From: CAZCCV01 sp964497515
Lineage (GTDB): Bacteria; Armatimonadota; UBA5829; DTLH01
Direction: 5' to 3'
DNA length: 33,493 bases
Assembly (NCBI GenBank): GCA_964497515.1
Contig: CAZCCV010000029.1
Span: 1 to 33,493 of the forward strand
Shown: positions 1 to 6,902 of the stretch, piece after piece
How the letters are laid out: every line of letters starts with the position of its first letter
How positions within the stretch are numbered: the first letter of the stretch is position 1
The notes under the pieces: model-generated
What the model was told of the DNA's origin: nothing
Seen by the model: the letters and a program-made list of their open reading frames with translations, nothing else
Databases searched by the model: none
Program-made: the position numbers and the translations under genes

Positions 1-34
1 TGGGGACATTATCCCACGGCAGTTATGGGGGACA
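1..34. repeat. short direct repeat resembling an insertion-sequence end
   Basis: TGGGGACAT (1-9) recurs as TGGGGGACAT (25-34). Repeated TGTCCCC-type words about 25 bases apart at an element tip resemble IS21/IS481-type ends, so the window may begin just inside or beside such an element. No transposase is visible in the window, and this is resemblance only. Confidence 0.25.
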
Positions 35-71
35 TAGTCGCTCTGCATATACACACGGAGCCCGCGCAGCC

Positions 72-101
72 TTGCCACCAGTTCGCTTCGGGAGGTATAA
101 T
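72..101 (+). promoter_or_regulatory. sigma-70 promoter for the glmU-prs-pth operon
   Basis: TTGCCA (72-77), an 18-base spacer and a perfect TATAAT (96-101). The expected start near 108 gives a leader of about 40 bases ahead of the SD-preceded ATG at 148. Confidence 0.75.
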
Positions 102-147
102 TGTGCGACCATAGAAACGGTTCAAAAGCGAAAGGTAGGAGCTAATT

Positions 148-1155
148 ATGAGTTTTGCCGCGGTTATTCTGGCTGCCGGAAAGAGCAAAAGGATGAAGTC
201 GGCGTTGCCAAAAGCTGTTCATCCAATCTGCGGCAAAGCTATTGCCCGCCACATTGTCGATGCCTGCCGCACAGCCGGTGCAGAAGAAATTGTTGTAGTT
301 ATTGGCCACGAAAAAGAGGCTGTAATGTCTGCTATAGGTTCAAATGTCCAGTATGCTGTTCAGGAACAGCAGCTTGGCACTGGCGACGCTGCTAAACAGG
401 CGCTTCCATTTGTAGATACCGAAGATATGGTACTGCTTCCCGGTGACTCCCCGCTGATTACTTCAGATACAATCAGTGCGCTAATGAAAGAGTACCGTGA
501 AAGCCGGTCTGCGGCCACACTCCTAACTGCTATATATCCCGACCCGGCTGCCTACGGACGCATCGTTCGCGACGACAAAGGACAAGTCGAACGCATCGTC
601 GAAGCCCGCGACGCAAGCCCCGAGATACTCGCTATAGCGGAACTCGCGACTTCCATATACTGCTTTAGCGTTCCGCTTCTTAAGGAAAGCCTTGCTGAGC
701 TCAGCACCGACAATGCGCAGGGGGAGTACTATCTTACAGACGTCGTATCAATCCTCCGCAGCAAAGGGCATCTGGTCACTGCAAAGATAGCCGACGACTG
801 GCGAGAAACCCTTGGTATCAACACTCGCTCTGAGCTTGCCGATGCCGCTTCTGCTATGCGCAAGCGAATCAACACCGAACTGATGTCGAACGGGGTCACA
901 ATAGTCGACCCGAACACGACTTATATCGACGCTGGCGTTCGTATCGGCCGCGACACGGTTATACACCCGTGCACCGTTATCGCAGGAAACACGGTAATCG
1001 GTGAAGCGTGCAACATTGGCCCGTTCAGCAGACTGACAGATGCGACATTGGGGAATAATACTACTGTCGCCAGCGCCACCGTAACAGGAACCTCAGCAGC
1101 CGAAGGAGAGACTGTCGAACCATACAGCGTGATTCGCAGAGTTGGAGGTGCGTAA
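148..1155 (+). CDS. glmU: GlmU-like nucleotidyltransferase with truncated left-handed beta-helix
   Basis: Predicted UDP-GlcNAc pyrophosphorylase-type enzyme of cell-wall precursor synthesis (GlcNAc-1-P + UTP), cytosolic. The N-terminal Rossmann-like domain shows LAAGKSKRM (about residues 8-16), the PK lysine, QLGTGDA, GDSPL and GIN. About 75 C-terminal residues form a few hexapeptide coils. At 335 aa it is over 100 aa shorter than bifunctional GlmU (about 450) and lacks the part of the beta-helix holding the acetyltransferase histidine, so at most the uridylyl half is present. The E. coli EINTG sugar-phosphate site reads ELATS here, replacing the conserved Asn with Ala, which could alter substrate choice. 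The start ATG has AGGAG six bases upstream. It is the first gene of an operon with prs and pth, as in Bacillus gcaD-prs-spoVC but without ctc. Family is sure; exact substrate is not. Confidence 0.85.
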   Translation: MSFAAVILAAGKSKRMKSALPKAVHPICGKAIARHIVDACRTAGAEEIVVVIGHEKEAVMSAIGSNVQYAVQEQQLGTGDAAKQALPFVDTEDMVLLPGDSPLITSDTISALMKEYRESRSAATLLTAIYPDPAAYGRIVRDDKGQVERIVEARDASPEILAIAELATSIYCFSVPLLKESLAELSTDNAQGEYYLTDVVSILRSKGHLVTAKIADDWRETLGINTRSELADAASAMRKRINTELMSNGVTIVDPNTTYIDAGVRIGRDTVIHPCTVIAGNTVIGEACNIGPFSRLTDATLGNNTTVASATVTGTSAAEGETVEPYSVIRRVGGA

Positions 1156-2117
1156 TGAACACCTTGCGCCTGTTTTCTGGAAGCTCAAACCCTGCACTTT
1201 CAGCCGATATCGCGGAGCGTCTCGGCGTTCCACTTGGAGAGATGGTTGTCGGCAGATTCGCCGACGGGGAAATATGGGTTCAGATCAACGAAAGCGTGCG
1301 CGGAGCTGATGTGTTCGTGGTGCAGTCGGGATGCTCCCCAGTAAACGACAACATTATGGAGTTGTTGATTATCTTAGACGCCCTCCGACGTGCGAGCGCC
1401 CGCAGAATAAACGTGGTAATGCCCTACTACAGCTATGCCAGGCAAGACAAAAAGGTAAAACCGCGTGAACCCGTTACTGCTAAACTTCTGGCAAACCTGA
1501 TAGCTGGTGCTGGGGCGGATAGACTCCTTACGCTCGATCTTCACGCAGGACAGATTCAAGGGTTTTTTGATGTCCCTGTCGACAACCTCTATGCAGGGCC
1601 GATTATTGCGGAATACCTCAAACAGAACAGCGCAATAGAGGCCGATGCTGTGGTAGTATCTCCCGACGTAGGAGGAGTAATCCGAGCCAGAGCGCTGGCA
1701 GAAACGCTCGGAGTGCCACTGTCAATAATTGCAAAACGGCGTCCGGAACCAAATAGATCGGAGGTTATGGAAATCATAGGGGATGTTGCCGGCAAAACCT
1801 GTATTATGATAGACGATATTATAGACACAGGAGGGTCGATTGTATCGGGAGCCAGAGCGCTTGCAGACCGTGGAGCAAATGAGGTCTATGCAGCGTGTAC
1901 CCATCCGGTTCTTTCAGAGGGTGCAATCGAGAGACTCGAAAAATCGCCTGTGCAGCAGATAATAGTGACTAATACCATACAGCTACCACCAGAAAAGCAC
2001 TCCGGTAAGATGAGGGTTCTATCTGTTGCAGGGCTCCTTGCCGATGCTATCCGCAGCATCCACGAAGAGGCATCTGTAAGCCGGCTGTTCAGCGAAACTT
2101 GGACGGGTCAGCATTGA
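1155..2117 (+). CDS. prs: ribose-phosphate pyrophosphokinase
   Basis: Makes PRPP from ribose-5-phosphate and ATP, feeding purine, pyrimidine, NAD, His and Trp synthesis in the cytosol. At 320 aa it has the normal family length. Hallmarks seen: FADGEIWVQINESVRG near the N terminus, PYYSYARQDKK, the DLHAGQIQGFFDVPVDNL segment, VVSPDVGG, and the PRPP-binding loop CIMIDDIIDTGGS near residue 220. The ATG overlaps the glmU stop by one base (TAATG), with GGAGG just upstream, so translation is probably coupled. The glmU-prs-pth order is a classic Gram-positive-type arrangement. Confidence 0.97.
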   Translation: MNTLRLFSGSSNPALSADIAERLGVPLGEMVVGRFADGEIWVQINESVRGADVFVVQSGCSPVNDNIMELLIILDALRRASARRINVVMPYYSYARQDKKVKPREPVTAKLLANLIAGAGADRLLTLDLHAGQIQGFFDVPVDNLYAGPIIAEYLKQNSAIEADAVVVSPDVGGVIRARALAETLGVPLSIIAKRRPEPNRSEVMEIIGDVAGKTCIMIDDIIDTGGSIVSGARALADRGANEVYAACTHPVLSEGAIERLEKSPVQQIIVTNTIQLPPEKHSGKMRVLSVAGLLADAIRSIHEEASVSRLFSETWTGQH

Positions 2118-2686
2118 AACTGATTGTTGGACTCGGCAACCCTGGAGCCGAATACGCAAAAACCCGCCACAACGTCGGCTTCGAGGTGGTCACTACACTC
2201 GCCAAACGATGGCATATAAGAATCGCTCGCCGTATTGGCCGATCTCTCGTCGGAAGAGCAAAGGCGCACGGATTCGAACTTACGATTATGAAGCCGCTCA
2301 CGTTTATGAACCTGTCGGGAGAAGTGGTCGCCTACTTTGCACGCAGAGAGAAGATAGACCCATCGGAAATCCTTCTGGTGTACGACGATATTGCACTCCC
2401 ACTCGGCAAAATCCGCATCAGACCAGGAGGCAGCGCCGGCGGCCACAACGGAATGAAATCTATAATCTCTCACTTGCATACTAACGAGTTTCCAAGAGTG
2501 AGGGTGGGGATTGGTTCGGCAAGCCGGGATGTTGTAGACCACGTTCTATCGCGATTTCACAGGTCAGAAAGACAAACTGCCCACGAAGCTATCGTGCTTG
2601 CGGCTGATGCTATCGAAATGATTCTGAAAGATGGTATCGAAGCCGCTATGAATTGCTACAATCATAGAGGCGACGGCGCAGACTGA
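2114..2686 (+). CDS. pth: peptidyl-tRNA hydrolase
   Basis: Recycles peptidyl-tRNAs dropped by the ribosome by cleaving the peptide-tRNA ester. About 190 aa, normal for Pth. Seen: LIVGLGNPG at the N terminus, TRHNVGFE carrying the catalytic His, KPLTFMNLSG, and the VYDDIALPLGKIRIRPGG / GGHNGMKSI block. A longer frame opens at a TTG at 2099, but I prefer the TTG at 2114: it gives the family-typical MKLIVGLGNPG N terminus and a 4-base TTGA overlap with the prs stop. It is the last gene of the operon; a hairpin terminator follows at 2717. Confidence 0.95.
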   Translation: MKLIVGLGNPGAEYAKTRHNVGFEVVTTLAKRWHIRIARRIGRSLVGRAKAHGFELTIMKPLTFMNLSGEVVAYFARREKIDPSEILLVYDDIALPLGKIRIRPGGSAGGHNGMKSIISHLHTNEFPRVRVGIGSASRDVVDHVLSRFHRSERQTAHEAIVLAADAIEMILKDGIEAAMNCYNHRGDGAD

Positions 2687-2716
2687 TTGCCGGATTGCTA
2701 TTAGATGGGGAGATTT

Positions 2717-2759
2717 GCCTTCGTGCAGCCTGCAAAAGACCACACGAAGGCTTCATTTT
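2717..2759 (+). terminator. intrinsic terminator after pth
   Basis: Perfect 9-bp inverted repeat GCCTTCGTG (2717-2725) / CACGAAGGC (2743-2751) with a 17-base loop, followed by TTCATTTT. It ends the plus-strand operon a few bases before the stop codon of the convergent gene. Confidence 0.75.
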
Positions 2760-2765
2760 GTCGGA

Positions 2766-4799
2766 CTACAACCGTCCGTGAAATACTCTTTCGTCGCCCT
2801 TGACCTTCACGGGGACAGTGATATCTACTTTGTCTTTCTGCCCACTCTTTGCCCAGGCCACGTTAAACTCCTGTATCGAACAGAAACCATGCATCTCCTG
2901 TCCGCTTGCAGGCTTCACAATAACCAGAAATACGCCGTTGAACCCGACAACATGAATCGGACCAAACGGATTGTCACGGAGTACACATCCGGTTTCAGTC
3001 ACGCCAGACATCTTCACCGGGCGGTTCTTCAGTGGGAATCTGCCCTTGGAATCGGTCTTGCCGGTATGAACAGGCTCATTCTTTATACCGCGCCCTGTCG
3101 CATCGATGAAAGACTGGTATATCTTGATCTCTGCATTCGGGACAGGCTTACCGTCTAGCCCTGTTATAACCAGCGTGTTGTTTTTCGCCATACAGTACAG
3201 ATACTCACCAAAGTAACCGCGTCGTTTACCTTTGGTGAAGTTCATAGCGAACACGTCACCGGGTGAATACAGGCTGTAAAGCGTATCAGGTGACTTGTGC
3301 GGAGCGATTTCTCCTCCGCCCATCAGCCCGCGTTGATCGTAGTTGAACCCCACGCCATTTACACTGTTTTCAGAGGGGTCTACTATGAATTGATAGTTAT
3401 CGATCAGCCCATTCTGGTGGCTCATCTCGTGCAGCCAAGCACCATCGGGTCTGCCCAGGAAGTTCAGGAAGTTGAGATACGTTCGTCCTTGCTCGCTGTT
3501 GTCCCAGAATGTGTCGCGCAGCGTGCAGCCTCTGCCGCCGTCGAATGTGCTCGACTGTTCTCCAACCTGAAACGGGCCACTCGGGCACGTTCGAGCTATT
3601 TCACCATCTGGCACATACAGTATCTGACCGATTGCTACCCGCGCAGTGATTCCATTCGGAGCAAAATCGTATTTCGATTCTGCGAAGAGCTGGTTCATAA
3701 AGCGCGCTTGCTGCTGCAGCCAGTCTTCAAAGGAATACGAACCAATGAAGTTGGTTTTCTCCTCCGCCTGCGCGAGGGTGCCCGTCTCAATGACGTGCTT
3801 CCAGAGAATTGCGGTGTTCAGCACAGTCAGTTCGTTGTTTCTTGGGCAGTAGTCTTCAGCAGTGGGAGTGAACTTGAACGTGATGTCGTGGTCAGCCGGA
3901 TCCCAAGTCCACTGATAAGTCAGTTCTGCTCGCTCACGCGGCTTCAACTCAGGAATCACACCTTCTGCCACTTTTTCACCATCCACGAGCCATACATAGG
4001 AAGCTCCCGAAGGCGACTTACCTTTGTTTTGCACGTGAGCCGTGTAGGTGACTATTTCACCCTTATCGGGGTAGTGCTTTGCTTCATTATTGGTGACGGT
4101 CATCATATCCATACCGTCGTAAGGCGCGCCGACATACTTCTCATAAACAGGCGTACGTTCAATCCAAAGTACGTCGAGGTCGGCTGCTTCCTCATTCGGA
4201 GGAGTGTAAATCGGCTGGTTCGGAGTGAACCGCACGTCGTCTATCTGAACATAGTGCGAGGCATACTTGGGAGTATTTGTTCCACCGAAGGCAACCTCGA
4301 AGAAGTCGATCTTCTTCATAGACGGATTCAGCCATCTAAAAATATCCCAGGCCGGATCATCCTTCAGAGGCACGCGAACGGGCTGCCATTCGTCGGAATC
4401 CTGCATTTTGAACATAGAAGCGCGTCCTTTGGGCTGGATTCTAAAGAACGAGCCATCCTGACTGCGCAGATAAACAATTGGGTTCGGGCCGTAGTGAATT
4501 ACCCCCTTGGGAAACCTGACCTTAAACTCCAGGTAGTCAACTTCCGAAAGATCCCAGTTGGCGTCCCGGAACTTGGGGAAGGCAAAGTAGTGTTCTGCGC
4601 CCTGACAGTAATTCATCACTAACGAATACTTGCCTGCGAGGGGACGATCATCCGTCCCGGCGCACTCGGCGTACCACGGGCCCCAATCTTCGGCTCCGCA
4701 CGTCCACAATGCAGGAGCCTCGGTGAAGTCTGTGGTAATTGCAGGGGCAGCAAGGCTCGCAATCATCAGAAGCGAGCACAGTGCGAGAGCCTTCAGCAT
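2766..4799 (-). CDS. secreted multidomain protein with metzincin-like HEXXHXXGXXD site
   Basis: No family recognised over the full length (677 aa). In order (numbered from the ATG at 4805): signal peptide (about 3-22); a beta-rich, carbohydrate-binding-like module (about 30-200) ending in VQIDDVRF; a CARDB-like Ig module (about 245-330); a putative catalytic region with HEMSHQNGLID (459-469), matching the metzincin zinc signature HEXXHXXGXXD, and a possible Met-turn GLMGG (Met495, 32 residues on); then a CnaB/carboxypeptidase-regulatory-like beta domain (about 543-592). I infer a secreted zinc peptidase or a cell-surface protein with that fold. The start chosen is the ATG at 4799, six bases after GGAGG; the ATG at 4805 abuts the SD. 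It is monocistronic, with its own extended -10 promoter. Domain assignments are by eye; activity is untested. Confidence 0.75.
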   Translation of the reverse strand: MLKALALCSLLMIASLAAPAITTDFTEAPALWTCGAEDWGPWYAECAGTDDRPLAGKYSLVMNYCQGAEHYFAFPKFRDANWDLSEVDYLEFKVRFPKGVIHYGPNPIVYLRSQDGSFFRIQPKGRASMFKMQDSDEWQPVRVPLKDDPAWDIFRWLNPSMKKIDFFEVAFGGTNTPKYASHYVQIDDVRFTPNQPIYTPPNEEAADLDVLWIERTPVYEKYVGAPYDGMDMMTVTNNEAKHYPDKGEIVTYTAHVQNKGKSPSGASYVWLVDGEKVAEGVIPELKPRERAELTYQWTWDPADHDITFKFTPTAEDYCPRNNELTVLNTAILWKHVIETGTLAQAEEKTNFIGSYSFEDWLQQQARFMNQLFAESKYDFAPNGITARVAIGQILYVPDGEIARTCPSGPFQVGEQSSTFDGGRGCTLRDTFWDNSEQGRTYLNFLNFLGRPDGAWLHEMSHQNGLIDNYQFIVDPSENSVNGVGFNYDQRGLMGGGEIAPHKSPDTLYSLYSPGDVFAMNFTKGKRRGYFGEYLYCMAKNNTLVITGLDGKPVPNAEIKIYQSFIDATGRGIKNEPVHTGKTDSKGRFPLKNRPVKMSGVTETGCVLRDNPFGPIHVVGFNGVFLVIVKPASGQEMHGFCSIQEFNVAWAKSGQKDKVDITVPVKVKGDERVFHGRL

Positions 4800-4862
4800 A
4801 TACATCCTCCATCTTTGAGTGTGATAATCCCCGTCTGCCTTCGACGGAGTGTTATCTCTGCT

Positions 4863-4871
4863 ATTATAACA
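4863..4871 (-). promoter_or_regulatory. extended -10 promoter of the secreted metzincin-like gene
   Basis: On the minus strand, TGT directly precedes a perfect TATAAT (the reverse complement occupies 4863-4871). No good -35 box lies at the right distance, as is usual for TGn-extended promoters. The leader would be about 55 bases. Confidence 0.5.
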
Positions 4872-4900
4872 AGACGTTGGATGACTTGCATTAATGACAG

Positions 4901-4929
4901 CGAAGGACAGGCATTTTGCCTGTCCTTCG
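4901..4929 (-). terminator. 13-bp perfect hairpin after the CBS-domain gene
   Basis: CGAAGGACAGGCA (4901-4913) and its exact complement (4917-4929) flank a 3-base TTT on the plus strand (AAA on the minus strand). It lies between the CBS gene stop and the next promoter, so it probably ends the tyrS-CBS transcript. No U-tract follows in the minus direction, so it may instead be an mRNA 3'-end stabiliser. Confidence 0.5.
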
Positions 4930-4956
4930 AATAAATATCTATGCTAAACGGGGTTT

Positions 4957-5469
4957 CTATGTAAGCTCAATAACTTTGCGCTCTTGTTTCTTCGTAGAAC
5001 GCTTGGATGGTCCGTTAACCAGCGTAGCCATTGCACGCACAATATCGGCACGGCTCACGATTCCCACTACTTTCCGCCCGTCCAGAATCGGCACCCGGTT
5101 GATGTTGTGTTCAATCATAACGCGCGCTATGTCGGAAGCAGCAGAGTCTTCGGAGAATGTGATTACAGTGCTCGTCATGGCCTCTTCAACTGTAGTGCCA
5201 CGGGACTTGCGATACATCTCCTCAACAACCTCATCCGGCAGTGGCCATGGGCCATTATTCAGCGGCCGAACCCTCCCTACTGGAGACTGACCCTTCATCA
5301 ATACATCGGATTCGGTGATGATGCCTTCCAGATTCCCATCCACATCCACCACCGGCAGGCCACTTATCTCCTTCTCAGCCATCGTGCCTAAAGCTTCCTC
5401 GATAGATGAGCCCTTCTTGATGGTGACTACGTTCCTAACCATAATGTCTTTTGCGCTTATGCTGAGCAT
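4957..5469 (-). CDS. tandem CBS-domain protein
   Basis: About 170 aa built of two CBS motifs, which usually sense adenine nucleotides or S-adenosyl ligands. CBS1 runs from SAKDIMVRNVVTI to GIITESDVL; CBS2 from VEEAMTSTVITFS to GIVSRADIVRAMA. An approximately 40-residue linker separates them and a basic tail ends the protein. There is no catalytic or membrane domain, so it is likely a stand-alone regulator with unknown target. The frame extends to 5517, but the ATG at 5469 has GGGAGGT 6-7 bases upstream and gives the usual N terminus. It lies 48 bases after tyrS on the same strand and is probably cotranscribed with it. Ligand and partner cannot be read from the sequence. Confidence 0.85.
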   Translation of the reverse strand: MLSISAKDIMVRNVVTIKKGSSIEEALGTMAEKEISGLPVVDVDGNLEGIITESDVLMKGQSPVGRVRPLNNGPWPLPDEVVEEMYRKSRGTTVEEAMTSTVITFSEDSAASDIARVMIEHNINRVPILDGRKVVGIVSRADIVRAMATLVNGPSKRSTKKQERKVIELT

Positions 5470-5517
5470 ATATGCACCTCCCGACAGCTCTGCTTCTTCA
5501 AACCTGCCAACTAACAC

Positions 5518-6747
5518 TTACCCAAGCTTAAGTCTGCCGAATCTGAGCTTTCCAACTTTCAAAATTTGCCCTTCGCTGATCGCGATGTCGCCCTTTGCAT
5601 CAGCTACTCTCTCGCCATCAATGGTAACGGCACCCTGTTCAATCAGTCTTCTGGCTTCGCTGTTCGAACTCGCCATACCGGCGACTACCACCAGCTTTGG
5701 CCCCCATATACGGCCATCCGACAGCTCCGAACAAGGTATAACAACCTCTGGAATATCGCTCGGCAGCTCATGCTGGCTGAACACCCTCTCAAACTCCTCT
5801 TTTTCACGAACTGCATCTTCGGCAGAGTGATAAATAGTGACTATTTCGCTCGCGAGGCGTTTCTTTGCATCCATCGGATGAATTGAGCCATCTTTCAGGC
5901 CAGCTTCGATCCTGCGGACTTCATCCATCGGCACATCGGTGGTCAGCTCAAAATACTGAATCATCACCTCGTCCGGAATCGACATTGCCTTCCCGAACAT
6001 ATCCTTTGGGTTTTCTGTGATGCCGATGTAGTTTCCGAGCGACTTCGACATCTTCTGTACGCCATCAAGACCAGGGAGCAGAGGCGTGAACAGCCCAACC
6101 TGCGCCTCCAGACCGTGAGCCTCCTGCAGATCGCGTCCCATCATAATATTGAACTTCTGATCCGTACCACCGATCTCGATATCGGCCTTAATCTCCACTG
6201 AGTCGAGAGCCTGAGCTATCGGATACAAGAGCTCGTGCAGCCCGATAGGGCGCTCATCGGCCAGTCGCTTCTGAAAATCATCGCGCTCGAGTATTCTGGC
6301 TACTGTAACACGGGAAGTCTCTCTCACCACATCGCCAAAACTCATCTTTCCCAACCAGTCGCCGTTGAAGGTGAGTGTAGTCTTGGCTTTGTCGAGGATG
6401 TTCCAGAACTGACTTGTGAAAGTCTCTGCGTTAGCTTTTATCTGCTCGGCGGAAAGTACCGGCCTGGTTTCAGACTTGCCAGAAGGGTCGCCGATGCTTG
6501 CGGTGAAGTCGCCCACAATAAGGATGACCTCGTGCCCCATGTCCTGAAGCTGTCGCATCTTTCTAAGCGGCACCGCAAACCCAAGGTGCACGTCTGGTGC
6601 TGTAGGGTCTATCCCCAGTTTGATTCGAAGCGCCTTGCCATTCTTCTTCGATTCGGCGAGCTTCTTCTTTAGCTCGTCTTCGGGAACGATTTCAGCCGTC
6701 CCACGATTGATCAGTTCAAACTGCTCTTCCACCGATAGTTGTTTCAC
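5518..6747 (-). CDS. tyrS: tyrosyl-tRNA synthetase (TyrZ-like)
   Basis: Charges tRNA-Tyr. The class I catalytic core shows PTAPDVHLGFAVPLRKMRQ (the HIGH motif, here HLGF with Phe in place of the last His), GDFTASIGDPSGK, the IGGTDQKFN tyrosine/adenylate site and KMSKS. A C-terminal S4-like RNA-binding domain includes NSEARRLIEQGAVTIDGE. About 409 aa from the GTG at 6747 (AGGGG five bases upstream); a TTG at 6774 would add nine residues of non-conserved sequence. It follows hflX but has its own promoter candidate. No T-box leader is visible. HLGF is the only odd motif; such changes at the last HIGH position are tolerated in class I enzymes. Confidence 0.95.
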   Translation of the reverse strand: MKQLSVEEQFELINRGTAEIVPEDELKKKLAESKKNGKALRIKLGIDPTAPDVHLGFAVPLRKMRQLQDMGHEVILIVGDFTASIGDPSGKSETRPVLSAEQIKANAETFTSQFWNILDKAKTTLTFNGDWLGKMSFGDVVRETSRVTVARILERDDFQKRLADERPIGLHELLYPIAQALDSVEIKADIEIGGTDQKFNIMMGRDLQEAHGLEAQVGLFTPLLPGLDGVQKMSKSLGNYIGITENPKDMFGKAMSIPDEVMIQYFELTTDVPMDEVRRIEAGLKDGSIHPMDAKKRLASEIVTIYHSAEDAVREKEEFERVFSQHELPSDIPEVVIPCSELSDGRIWGPKLVVVAGMASSNSEARRLIEQGAVTIDGERVADAKGDIAISEGQILKVGKLRFGRLKLG

Positions 6748-6792
6748 AACTGCCCCTGTCGCGAATAGAAACAAGCCCCACCTATAGAAGGG

Positions 6793-6825
6793 AGAGCTTG
6801 TGCTGTCTTACCATTTATAAGCTCT
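6793..6825 (-). promoter_or_regulatory. inverted repeat in the tyrS leader
   Basis: AGAGCTT/AAGCTCT, 7 bp, perfect, arms at 6793-6799 and 6819-6825 with a 19-base loop, located between the tyrS promoter and its start codon. It could be a leader hairpin or a protein-binding palindrome. No U-tract and no T-box signature were seen. Confidence 0.35.
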
Positions 6826-6835
6826 TGCTCTAGTA

Positions 6836-6865
6836 ATCGTAACATCAGTACATAAGGAGTGTCAA
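6836..6865 (-). promoter_or_regulatory. sigma-70 promoter candidate for tyrS
   Basis: On the minus strand, a perfect TTGACA (6860-6865), an 18-base spacer and TACGAT (6836-6841). It lies in the hflX-tyrS gap and leaves a leader of about 80 bases before the GTG start. Confidence 0.6.
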
Positions 6866-6902
6866 ACCACCTGCTCCGCAATTGGCTCTGACGCATGGTG
6901 AG

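Noticed and set aside
3297..4622. 441-aa plus-strand frame opposite the secreted metzincin-like gene
   Set aside because: Antisense shadow: no SD, no family resemblance, while the minus frame has a signal peptide, domains and its own promoter.
5470..5517. Longer N terminus for the CBS protein
   Set aside because: The start at 5469 has a well-placed GGGAGGT; the extra 16 residues encode the SD itself.
6748..6835. T-box leader for tyrS
   Set aside because: No T-box bulge consensus, specifier stem or antiterminator/terminator pair was visible.
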